DNA of 64,000 nt, from positions 2,728,001 through 2,792,000 of the forward strand of contig OZ234496.1 of assembly GCA_965153455.1 (NCBI GenBank). Direction: 5' to 3'. Position numbers and translations under genes: made by a program. Source of the DNA: Sphagnum compactum (Eukaryota; Bryophyta; Sphagnopsida; Sphagnales). Below, piece by piece: positions 35,064-45,602 of this stretch (its first letter is position 1; every line of letters begins with the position of its first letter). The notes under the pieces were generated by a model. That model did no database searches, was not told the DNA's origin, and saw only the letters and a list, made by a program, of their open reading frames with translations.

Positions 35064-37150
35064 AATCCAATGTTTTTTCATGGAATTCAATGCTTGCAAG
35101 ATCTGTTAAGGCTGGGCAAAATGACAAGGCAATGAGGCTTTTCCAACAAATGCAACAAGAAGGCATTGTTCCAAATGGTTTCAGCTTTGTTCAAGTGCTC
35201 AAGGCATGTGCAAGTTTACAAGCACTGGAAAAAGGACAGTGTGTCCACCAGCAGATTATCAAAAGTGGGTGTGAGTCGGATGTCTTTGTTAGTAATCGTT
35301 TAGTTGACATGTATGCCAAATGTGGAAGCATTTGGGATGCTCAAATAGTCTTCAATAGGATGTGCAAACATACTGTGGTCTCTTGGAGTACCATGATCCT
35401 GGGGCATGTGAAATGTGGGCAAGGGAAGGAGGCACTGGAACTCTAACGACAAATGCAACTTGAATGTGTGCAGCCAGACCCTATTACCTTTGTGGGGGTG
35501 CTGAATGCACGTGCTAGTATAGTGGCACTTGAAGAGGGCAGGTGTGTCCATGAACAGATCATTCAACGCAATTTTGAGTCTAATTTGTTTGTAGGCAATA
35601 GTCTCATTGACATGTATTCTAAATGTGGGAGCATAGATGATGCTTGAATGGTTTTCAACAGGATGCCCTCACGTGATGTGGTCTCATGGAATATCATGAT
35701 TCTTGGGCATGTGAAATGTGGGCAAGGGCAAAAGGCATTAGCATTGGGTTGACAAATGCAACTGGAAGGGATCAAGCCAGACCCTGTCACTTTTGTTGGG
35801 ATCCTGAAAGTGTGCACTAGTGTAGCAGGACTTGAAGAGGGCAAGCGTGTTCCTGAACAGATCATTCAAAGTGGTTGTGGGTCTGATGTTTCTGTTGTTA
35901 ATACCCTCATTGACATGTATATGAAATGTGGGAGCATAGACAATGCCTAGAATGTGTTTGACGATATGCCCACACGTGATGTCATCTCTTGGAATGTGAG
36001 GCTTTAGGATATTTGAAATGTGGACAAGGCCAGAAGGCATTAGCATTGTCTCAACAAATGCGACAGGATGGGGTACAGCCAGATGCTGTCACTTTCATTG
36101 GGTTCCTCAATGTGTGTGCCAGTGCTGTGGCATTGGAGGAGGGCAAGCATATTCATAAACAGGTAATACAAAGCCAATACAAGTCTGATGTTTTCATGGG
36201 TAGTAGCCTCATCGACATGTATGGAAAATGTGGGAGCATTGAAGATGCAGAGAAAGTGTTCAACAGGATGCCCACACGGAATGTGGTTGCCTGGAGTGCC
36301 ATGATTCAAGCACATGTGAAATGTGGGCAAGGACAGAAGGCATTAGCACTGTCTCGACAAATGCAAAGGGGAGGGGTGGAGCCAGACCCTGCCGTATTTG
36401 TGGCAGTCCTGAATGCATGTGCCATTTTAGCGGCACTTGAAGAGGGCAGGCATATTGAGGAACAGATTATCCAAAGGGTTTACCAGTCTGATGTCTTTGT
36501 CATTGCTAGCCTCCTTGACATGTATGCTAAATGTGGGAGCATTGTCGATGCACAGCAAGTGTTCAACAGTATGCCCACACAACATGTGGTTTGCTGGACT
36601 GCTATGCTTGGATGCTATGCAATGCATGGGCATGCTAAGGAAGCTCTTGGACATTTTGAGCGAATGTGTGAGGAGGGAATACAGAAAAATGACATCACCT
36701 TTGTGTCTCTTTTGTCAGCTTGTAGCCATGCAGGCCTAGTGGATGAAGGCCTGCACTACTTTGAACCCATGAGTTCAGTTTACAGTATTTCTGCAACACT
36801 GGAGCACTACACCTGCATGGTCGGCCTTCTTGGCCGGGCTGGCTATATGCATGAGGCAAAGAATTTGATCAACACAATGTCTTGTGAATCAGATTCTTCT
36901 GTTTGGAGGGCGTTGCCTGGTGCTTGCAGATTTCATGGTGATTTGGAGATGGGAGAATACATTGCAAAAATATGTTTTGAATTGAACCCTTGAAATGCTG
37001 TGGGCTATGTTGCTATTGATATCTATCCTCGGTGCCAGGTTTTGGGGCATCATCGTGAAAGTTGGAAAGGAAAGCAAAGAAACAGGCAGGGTGAACCTGG
37101 ATTAAGGTGAGTATATTGTGGCAGATGACCAGCAACATCTTCACATGTAA
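34943..37150 (+). pseudogene. PLS-class PPR protein with E-type tail, pseudogene
   Basis: PLS-class PPR proteins bind organelle RNA, usually for C-to-U editing. After the PDF module, about six P-L-S triads follow at about 303 bp per triad, each with DMYAKCGSI-like and GQGQKALAL-like signatures. One frame runs from 34943 to about 35990, broken only by four stops: TAA 35444, TGA 35645, TGA 35750 and TAG 35948. Each becomes the residue expected from neighbouring repeats if its T is read as C (Gln, Arg, Arg, Gln). Near 35985-36000 a frameshift follows (expected WNVMILGYLKCG). The last frame, 35989-36993, is open to FELNP, then TGA. Past that, KAKKQAG, TWIKV and VPDIKL in mixed frames are worn E/E+ region. 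No DYW domain is seen. It is recently dead by sequence, though expression cannot be judged. Confidence 0.88.
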
Positions 37151-39220
37151 AGAGATGGTATAAGCAGATGACTGTTGGTGAATTGGTGCCAGATATCAAA
37201 CTTCAATTAGTCTTGTTTTAACATAAAGACTTTTCTAACATCGCTTTGCTAACAAGAAGTGGTATTGTTGACTTCATGACATTGGTGGAGGTGCATGACA
37301 ACAATTTGAACTCTCCATCCCTGTCTATTTCTGTTTGTATTAGAGAGGTGATAACCTCTCCTGAAATTGTGATCCCATATATAACTTCTACCTTTTCACA
37401 TTTTCGAAATTTTTATAAGTGATTGTAAAGTTGATGTTAAGAGTTCATGATCATTTTCGAAATGTGAATTCTTATCCAATAATGGGAAGATTCTCCCCAT
37501 CATAAGTTTGAAGGTTGTTTCCATTTGTGATGGGGATTCAAGTGATTGGATAAGAATTGGAAAATGACCTTCAAACTTGCCATGGGGCAGTTTCCAAGTG
37601 ATTGGATTTGTGAAGGAAAAGATATTCTGAGGTCCATTGGGTTGCCAATGTATCATTGTGAATGGTAACCAAATAAGTTTCATTTGATGCAAAAGGAGGG
37701 AATGAAGGGTTTGGAGGAAGAAAGGACCCAATGTTGCACAAATTTGTTGGCTTGGCTCTGGAGCAATGAGACGGAACTTCAAAGTAAGATATTGGGTGAA
37801 GTTTTGGCTATAACCGATGTTGAATGTTACAATTCTTTTGTGCTAGATGTTGTAGTGAGGTCACCTTGTCTTTGGGCCCTAGTTTGACTCTCTAATAATC
37901 CCTGTTTCATTGCCAATTTGAGTGGTGCCATAAAGTGAGCAGAATTGGGTACCATTTCATGAACTCAGTATGATGGGTTCAGAAGACTTTTGCATGGTGG
38001 GCCTTTAGGGGTTGGATATTATCAGATCTCCTTCAAATTGGACCTACTGCCTAGTGGCCTTCCACACAAACTTGAATGTTCATCCAATGATCTCTACAAA
38101 TCCCAAAATTGGCTTATCTGCAGAATAAAGGGAGCAAGAGAGCCAGCCCCTCTGCAGCAGTGGTTTCGAATCCCCGCATCCAGTCTCAAGCTACAAAGCT
38201 GTTCAAAGCCAAGCCAGTTCCCTCTAAGAGTTGGGGAAGTTGGAAACTTAGTGAATGGTTAATTCACCCTCCACAGCAAGAAAAGCTTTGGGTTGAAAAA
38301 TATCTCCACTCCCTGCTGCCTAGTAAGCTTGTCACCGTTGTAAGAAAAGTTTTCTGGGCGAAAATATCTCCAATGATCCCTGCCATAGCTGTTGATGTTG
38401 AATTCATATGAGCATTTTATGGACAAGCAAGGTGAAGTTCAGTTCAGTTCAGTTCTGTGTGTCTGTGTATGTCTGTGTGTATCTGTTTGTTTGTTTGTTT
38501 GTCTGTCTCTCCTTAAGAATAAGGAAACCCATCTAGTAAGATATGTGAGTGATCTTCATGACCAAGTCACATGCCAGTCCAAGTCTCTCTCTTGAGAATG
38601 CAAAGTTCCTGGACAATGGCCTGTAGAATTGCAAAGCTTCCTGTTAACCTATTTGTTCCATGTTTCAATGCTAGAAAAGCCAAAAGCTCAGGAGAATCAT
38701 GGTGAAAAAAGACAAAGAAGGTGGTGATCTTCTGAAAGTGATTGAATTTGGGGAGGGAGATTGGCCACTACTACTACTAGTGTGTGATATTTTTGCCAAC
38801 CCTACTAGCTACTACAAAGATTCCCCAAAGAGTCTAAGAAGTTGTTAGTAATGATTTTCAAGCTGCAAGAAGTGTAGATGAAAACTTGAAACCAAAAGGA
38901 ACAAAGCTAAATGTGCAAAACAAGAAAAACCGAAAAATAATTGACTCTAAGGTGTGATGATTAGGGTTTTGTGTTTTTTTCCTTTCTTTTCCACTCCCAA
39001 TTGTGATATCAAAAAAATTGGCCAAAATTTCCCAAAAAAGAAAAAAATTAATTGAATTTACACTAAAAAATTCCCCAAAACTCCCCCTTTTTTTTTGGGG
39101 TCAAGATACCACACCATCATCCATTGGAAACATGTTTTATGGCTCAATTGTGATTTGACCACAACCAAGTAACTTAATCCTGAAAACTTGACTTCCACCA
39201 CACACACTACCAAGCTAAAC
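37151..39220. other. Downstream flank of the PPR locus, no gene supported
   Basis: It contains interlaced inverted repeats at 37468-37587 and a tRNA-like word near 38161. A microsatellite block lies at about 38436-38510 (CAGTT, TCTGTGTG, TTTG units). The overlapping frames on both strands at 37396-37782 come from the inverted repeats. Confidence 0.45.
37468..37587. repeat. Interlaced inverted repeats
   Basis: ATTCTTATCCAAT (37468-37480) pairs perfectly with ATTGGATAAGAAT (37545-37557). CCCCATCATAAGTTTGAAGG (37495-37514) pairs with CCTTCAAACTTGCCATGGGG (37568-37587) with a few mismatches. The second pair is not nested within the first but crosses it. Confidence 0.9.
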
Positions 39221-39224
39221 TACT

Positions 39225-39500
39225 GATGTAAAAGTGGGTAAGTATCATAGGTTAAGTACGGTAGGTAATGTAACCACGGTTACTATGGTTGTAGGTAAGT
39301 GGGTCAACAAGCAACTTCATCATGATGCGGCCAAGTTTACTAGATACATGTGAATGGTTGGTTAGTGAGTAGCTAGCTAACCATCGAGGTTAGCTACAGG
39401 ACAGGAATATAACAGAAAATAGTGTTTCCTGTCCATCACATATCATTCATCCTGAATTCTGAATTGTGCACGGGTAAGTAGGTAGGTAGGTAGGTAGGGG
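39225..39500 (+). repeat. Dispersed repeat family B, copy 2
   Basis: Blocks: GGTAAGTATCATAGGTTAAG, GTAGGTAATGTAA, ACATGTGAATGGTTGGTTAG, TAGCTAGCTAACCA, GGTTAGCTACAGGACA, GTGTTTCCTGTCC and ATCATTCATCCTGAATT. It ends in a (GGTA)n expansion at about 39478-39497. Confidence 0.8.
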
Positions 39501-39918
39501 GCCGGTAAGTAGGTGCTGGTCCCCTCTGGACTCACCACATATGGGTACAACAATCTTGTCTGAGCTGAGCTTTAGAGATAAGAAGAGCTGTTGGGTTCAG
39601 TCAGTTAGTGTATCTTGAGTGAAATGGTCTATCTTCGGAGAGCTTCTTAGACAGACATAAATGGAGCTTACAAGGACTTGGGTGTGTCTGTCTGTTGCTC
39701 CATGATAAAGTAAGTTTATATGAAAGGGGACCATCATCATCATCATGTATGTACATACTACTACTAATTGGGGTCACATGGGCGGCCTTGTCGCCTCCTC
39801 GTGACCACCGCAACAATTTGTGCCTTCTCCACCACCCCCACCCATGCCTGCAAGAAAGTTTCAATCTTTGCGAAGACTCGGATATGGGGAGAGTGATTGA
39901 CAGACAACATAAGTTACT

Positions 39919-40290
39919 GGATGGATCCCAATGATGTGTTATGTACGAGCAAGTAGTTGGTTGAGAACTGGCAGCTTATTAGAGTTTATCCGTAAAGTAA
40001 GAAAAACACAGCACCAGAACCCTGAGTTTGTTTGGTCATACACAGTGTGAGATGGATGAAACTCAGAAAACCATCAATTTTGGTTGTAAACTGAGTTTCA
40101 TCCTATCTTTCCTTTTTCTCGAGCGCCTCCACTGCTGCTACATATATTTTGGATGGATCCCAATGATGTATGTACGAGGAAGTAGTTGGTTGAGAATTGG
40201 CAGCTTAATAGAGTTATCTGTAAAGTAAGAAAAACACAGCACCAGAACCCTGAGTTTGTTTGGTCATCATACACAGTGTGAGATTAAAAA
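39919..40290 (+). repeat. 232-bp tandem duplication containing a family A head
   Basis: Copy 1 starts at 39919 and copy 2 at 40151, both with GGATGGATCCCAATGATGT, CAAGTAGTTGGTTGAGAA or GAAGTAGTTGGTTGAGAA, AAGAAAAACACAGCACCAG and CTGAGTTTGTTTGGTCAT. In copy 1 the duplicated unit ends with the first about 100 bp of family A (40052-40150). In copy 2 the unit is separated from the complete family A copy at 40345 by about 55 bp of extra sequence with G runs. The duplication therefore seems to have happened after family A was inserted. Confidence 0.88.
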
Positions 40291-40339
40291 ATAACCTGCA
40301 AAAAAGTACACACTAGCATTCAAGGGGGGGGTGGGGGGG

Positions 40340-40562
40340 ATGAAACTCAGAAAACCATCAATTTTGGTTGTAAACTGAGCTGAGTTTCATCCTGTCTTTC
40401 CTTTTTCTCGAGCGCCTCCACTGCTGCTACATATATTTTGACTGCTCCTAACTGTAGTACAACTACTATAATTAGTCTCGAACCTTGTGCATTAAATTTA
40501 AATGCTGAGTATCAGCATTTCATACTGAGATTTATTAGAATGTCTTTACTTTGCGGATACTG
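40340..40562 (+). repeat. Dispersed repeat family A, copy 3
   Basis: This copy shows the extended left hairpin: GGATGAAACTCAG faces CTGAGTTTCATCC across AACCA-tcaatt-TTGGTT (the same pair is at 40052-40106). Then the usual blocks, and the perfect hairpin AAATGCTGA-gta-TCAGCATTT at 40500-40520, with an extra AAATTT just before it. It ends near TTTACTTTGCGGATAC. Confidence 0.88.
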
Positions 40563-40569
40563 ACAAGTT

Positions 40570-41340
40570 TGTAAAAAAAAAAATTGACTTCTGCTGATCA
40601 AAACTCATTCCTGAAAATTTAATTTTTAATTTCACATTTTGTTGAAATCACCAATTTATTATTTTCAATTCTTCTGTTTTAGTTGTTGAAAAAGTTTTTG
40701 TAACATCAAAGATGAGACTCCAAAGACAATCCTTGACAATAGACCCACCAAACATTAAAAAAATTAAAATTTAGGTTTACCTTGAATTGGGTTCCAACTA
40801 ATTGTTTTGAATCTAAATCATTGTTGTGACAAGGAAGAATTGCTGGCCCATTGGTTTCAATTAGGAAGAATTGAGCCAAAATCAAGTCTGATTTTTGGAA
40901 TTGAAACCTGCTTTTATTTTCATAAAGAAAGAGAACCATAACTGGAACTAACATCTTTGAAGAAAATGTGACTTTGAATTTATTTATTTATTTATTAGTG
41001 ATGTTGCTGAAGTTGCAATCGTTCATAAGTAGTATATTTAGCCAAATTTGACGATATTCAAAAACACGAAAGTAGAAAATCTTAATCACCCCTTCATATT
41101 GCAGGCAATTGTGATGAATTTTGGTGCTTTTTCCCCCCCTAAAAAAAGGAAAATTGTGACAGATTATTAAACATATATTTCACAATGTGATGAAAAATAA
41201 ATGAGCCCGCTAGCCCGTTAGCCCACCCAATATAATGGGTAAGGGCAAGGCCATTCCATGACATTAAGGTCATTCCAGGAAGGCAGATTCAACAAATTTT
41301 TTTACTAAAACAAAAGAGAAAAAAGGTCACCTTTAACAGA
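40570..41340. other. AT-rich intergenic DNA, nothing recognised
   Basis: It holds an A run at 40575-40585 and the words AGCCAAATTTG and GTAGAAAATCTTAA near 41039-41085. Similar words occur near 33510-33555, a faint low-copy repeat. Confidence 0.45.
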
Positions 41341-41344
41341 CACA

Positions 41345-41564
41345 ATCTAGGAACTATTACAAGAGTATGATCCAAGTGCTGCTGAGTGTTTCTTATTGGC
41401 CCATCATAGTGATTGGTCCAGGTGGTTTGCTATTAGTAGTCACTCAAATATTTGCTGTCCCAGTTTCAGTTTTACGGGTGGGGTTGTAAAAGAGTGCTTA
41501 ACTAAACTTGGATGTGAAAAATATTTTCTAAGGGTCACATACTGAGCACCGCTGGAGATGCTCT
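41345..41564 (-). mobile_element. MITE family E, inverted and partly truncated copy
   Basis: Read on the minus strand it begins AGAGCATCTCCAGCGGTGCT, then CAGTATGTGACCCTTAG. It continues ACTACTAATAGCAAACCACC, then TGGACCAATCA, in the same order as the element at 24186-24495. The far terminal repeat (near 41345) is not recognisable, so the copy is truncated or worn. Confidence 0.78.
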
Positions 41565-43985
41565 TAGTATAAGACTTTTTACAACTCTCAAAAGGAAACA
41601 GGCAAATTTGCTCTAAAGTTTTATCATTGTTACAAAATGTGGGTGTAATTCACTGGTCTTTGGTCCTCATTCAGCGAACCAACGATATTCACTGGTTCCT
41701 TAGTCTTTGGTTAGTAAACTCGGGGTCATTAAATCATGTTCAACCAGATCAATGAATTCATTCAAAATCCAGTGAAAACACTCCCGACGAATAAGGACGC
41801 ATTTTGTTATAATTATAACTTATTTAGGATGAAAGATTTAGTAAAAATTTGCACAACAATTTCAATAAAAATGATTTTGGCATAACATTTTTGCTCAATA
41901 TGTTGACATAGGCAAAAATCACAACACAATTTAACACTTGCTCTTGATTGACAAAATTTATTGGTTGGTCAAAAAATGGTTTTGCTATTAGTAAATTTTG
42001 ATTTTTACTTGTTTTAAGTTTGTGTTTAATGGGTAGGATTAGGAATCAATAAATAAGTAATCTTGAATGGGAAAAATCATATTGCAAGGCCGAATGCTGA
42101 GAGTGGGTGGAGTTGCTCTAACTAAACTTAGTTATGTCTAGTAATCTTATTTCATATCAAAGCCTTGTGGGTGATAAGTTCTCTAGCATGTATAGTTACA
42201 ATTATTCACGAACTTGAGTTTTAACTTATAAGAGATTGATACATTCTTGCATATTAATGAACATTCCCGATTCTCCTCTCATGCACCAAACACATGGATG
42301 AGAAATGCTTTGTAACCTATTAAGGGTTACAAAGCCGACATTTACTTAATGTCTCTTTTGAAATTTGTTTGTGGAAGCCTAGATGAAATTAGGGTTTCAT
42401 TTTTTAGGGTGTCATGGTTGTCTGACACATATATGTAGGGTCTTCTAGGTTGGTTGGAACTAACATTGACGAAATGGGTATGAAAATGACAAAATAAGGG
42501 TGCAATTTAATTTCATGGCACATCAAATTTTCGAGTGTATAATGGCCCATAAGATATGTAATTAGAGAACCACCATGATAACCGGTGGGGGTTTGGTGAC
42601 ATTTTTGATACCTACTCAACACTTGAGAGAGAACCCTAGGGGGCTTGAATCATGTGTAGGCAAAATCTTGTGAAGATTCACATTTGGTGGGTGGGTTTGG
42701 TATGGTGGTTGTTAACTTATTGTACACAATTTGGTTGGGAGAATGTAGTGCAATTTTTGTGCCAAAATATCAGCCTGATTTTGTGCCTTAAAAGTGGTGG
42801 TAGTTGTTAAGACATATTTTGAAAATTCTTGAAGTAGTTAAATTAAAAGGAATTTTTTCATAAAAAATTCCAACAATTGTCAATTTCTGGTGTTTAAATT
42901 TTTGTTCAATTGACTTCTCAAAGTAAAGGGGGAACTAAAACAACTTTGAACTTCAAATGCCTAAACTTTCAATAAAGTTTTGTATTGAGCAATTAATCTT
43001 TGTGTTGTGTAGTGATAATTCTTTTCGACAATTTTTTTGAAAGGCTCATGCATTACAATGGATGTGAATGGATGAACCACTATTTAGTGACTACATTCAT
43101 TTTAAGGACTTTGAATTGCAAGTGGCAAATTTAAATGGCACTAAAGAGTTTAATATTGAATGGGAGGAATGCAATAAACAAGTTCAAAACCAAAATTTAT
43201 AACCATCACCAAATATGAAAGGGCTAGTAATTTTCATAATGAGTTTCAGCCACTACAAGTTTAGGAATTTTTTTAAAATAAAAATTTGCATTTGCAACTA
43301 ATGTTTTTTTTCCCAATTTTCTATTGGAATGTTAGTAGCCAACATCGGAAGAAGGATTTAGCAATAAATGGCAACCCTTTTTTTTTTTGGTTGATTTTTC
43401 ATATTGTTGATGGATGAAATTTTCATCTTTTTGACAAGCAATTTCAGTTGAATATGCCATAGATGGTTTCATGCGCACACTTGGTACTACCTCGAGTGAC
43501 TTTGTCATGTTACATATGTGGATGAATTGCATCCAAATTGGGTGCAATTTCATTTCACATTGTAACATGCACATACAACATTTAGAATTTGACGAGTGTC
43601 CTAAACTCAAATTCTACCACATTCTTACTCTTGAAATTTTTTATTTTAAAAAAAAATTGAAAAAAAAATGTTAAAGAACTAGAATTTATTTTTTTTCCAA
43701 TTATTTCATGAAAATTTGTTTGATTCTTTCTATCTTGAGGGGTGTGTGAAAGAACGAAAACCGACGATTCTTTAAAAATTTCAAAGAGCTGCCCAACACT
43801 GGTCTCACTCATGGTGGTGAGTTAGGTGCTTCTTTCTTTCTCCCTTAACTCAACAAACTGGTGAAGCCAGTTTGTGACCACCAGACACAGAGAGAAGGGA
43901 TGATGCAAGTTTGTCAGAAACAATGGCTTCTTATGTGCACTCAACCACAAAATTTGTCAGCAAAAACTGGCCTACACAACTGATC
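41565..43985. other. AT-rich intergenic DNA, no gene supported
   Basis: A word resembling the end of family E (GGTGGAGTTGCTCTAACTAA) lies near 42107. Frames on both strands at 43330-43680 overlap and match nothing known to me. Confidence 0.45.
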
Positions 43986-44054
43986 ATCCAAATTGTGTGT
44001 GTGTGTGTGAGAGAAAAGCTCTAGGGGCTTTCAAGTCCTTTAATGCAGTGAAGG

Positions 44055-44222
44055 AAGTAAGTAAGTAAGTAAGTTATGGGCACTTCTGTCATCTCTTCTG
44101 GCCATTGAAAGGGAACCTCCTGACAGCCAGCAGACCCAGAGCCTGTTGATCAACACCCACCAGTGCACCCCTGAAGTATGGATGGATAGATGGATGGATG
44201 AATAGATGGATGGATGGATGGT
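44055..44222 (+). repeat. Tetranucleotide microsatellites (AAGT)n and (GGAT)n
   Basis: About four to five AAGT units near 44055-44074 and an interrupted (GGAT)n run at about 44178-44222. Confidence 0.9.
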
Positions 44223-44288
44223 GTGTGGACCGGATAAATTATCGGGGTGAACTTACCCTTGATGGTTATCAGGCTGGCTCTTAAAGTT

Positions 44289-44640
44289 CATAACCATAGT
44301 TCTCAACACTAGTCCAAGGAACCACCGTTTTATAGACAACCCGTGGTTCTCAACAATCGTCCAAGGAACCACGGTTTTATACACAACCCGTGGTTCTCAA
44401 CACTAGTCAAAGGAACCACGGTTTTTATATACAACCCGTGGTTCTCAACACTAGTCCAAGGAGCCACGGCTTTATATACTCAACCCGTGGTTCTCAACAC
44501 TAGTCCAAGGAACCACGGTTTTATATACAACCCGTGGTTCTCAACACTAGTCCAAGGAACCACGGTTTTATATACAACCCGTGGTTCTCAACACTAGTCA
44601 AAGGAACCACGGTTTTATATACAACCCGTGGTTCTCAAAA
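44289..44640 (+). repeat. 47-bp tandem array, each unit a hairpin
   Basis: The word GTTCTCAAC starts at 44299, 44346, 44393, 44441, 44490, 44537, 44584 and 44631, a period of 47 (47-49). The unit contains GAACCACGG, then TTTTATATACAAC, then CCGTGGTTC, so neighbouring parts form a perfect 9-bp stem across a 13-14 base loop. About seven and a half units. An open frame crosses part of it, but 47 is not a multiple of three and residues are not conserved between units. Confidence 0.95.
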
Positions 44641-45600
44641 GAGAACTTGAATAATCAAACACTATGGCTTGTGTAATACTATTATTGTGAGTTTTACTAC
44701 TAATTAGTCATGGGTGCAAGTTGATCGGCCCATATCACAAAATAAAGTTTAATCACTTGTAAGATATGAGTGGTATAACGCGTTCACATTCCATACAACT
44801 ATGAATGTATAGAATGTATTCATATCTTGCAACTATGTGGGTCAAAAACATAGGACTTTGGGCAATGAATATAGGACAAAATGTGGGGTTGTTGGGAGCA
44901 ACATCGGTGACATATGGGAACTATGGGAAATCAAGGTGTAATATACATGAGCTCCATGCCATATTGATTTTACTTAGTTTAAACATAATTGAATTTCAGA
45001 TCACTTCATTTACTTTCAACGATAACAAGTTTATATTTCTTAACATAAGATAATAACTCAATTAAACCCGACATTGCACATTAAAAAAAAAAGAGTACAT
45101 AGATTTTTGAAATAAATGAAATATCAATCATCTACATTTCGTACATACTTCTAAAGCTTCAAGTTCAAAGTGTCTTTTAAGTCACTTCTAACATACTAAA
45201 AGTATCTCCTCCACGGTTGCCTTGGCAATCATCCCTATACTTGCAAAGTGGCTTTGCTTTTGGAGGAGATGGCTCATCATGTAATAATGAAATTTTGTGT
45301 TGTCGTTACCCTTTCAACAACACATTAACTTTTGCATGTTGTTTTTCTCTCTCAAGGTTCAAAATTCAATTTCATGTGGTTGTTTACATGTCATTTCTTT
45401 TGTTCACAGTTTGTTCTGCATTGTTTGTGTTGTGTTTTGCTCATATCTTAATTCACTCTATTTACACATTGTCCATTGAGTTGAAGTGATAAAAATTGGT
45501 CACAATTTTGCACATTTGTTTGTTATGTTCGCATATTGTCAACCTTGTGCTTTTGCATGTTGTGACTATGAAACAATGGTTTAAAGCCTCCACAATTATA
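44641..45600. other. Intergenic DNA, no gene supported
   Basis: No family is recognised. The short frames near 45217-45489 overlap in two frames. Confidence 0.45.
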
Positions 45601-45602
45601 TG

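Noticed and set aside
35444-35950. Reading the four stops in the PPR frame as sites of U-to-C RNA editing in a working gene
   Set aside because: Such editing is known in organelle transcripts, while this is nuclear DNA with transposons. There is also a frameshift near 35990, so pseudogene decay by C-to-T is simpler. RNA data could reopen it.
36991-37150. A DYW deaminase domain after the PPR array
   Set aside because: Only worn E/E+ text (KKQAG, TWIKV, VPDIKL) is visible; no HxE or CxxC zinc motifs or terminal DYW were found.
37396-37782. 128-residue minus-strand frame next to the PPR locus
   Set aside because: It spans the interlaced inverted repeats and has no known domain.
44289-44640. 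CRISPR-like look of the 47-bp and 56-bp arrays
   Set aside because: Units are contiguous with no unique spacers, there are no cas genes, and the context is plant nuclear DNA. They are satellites.
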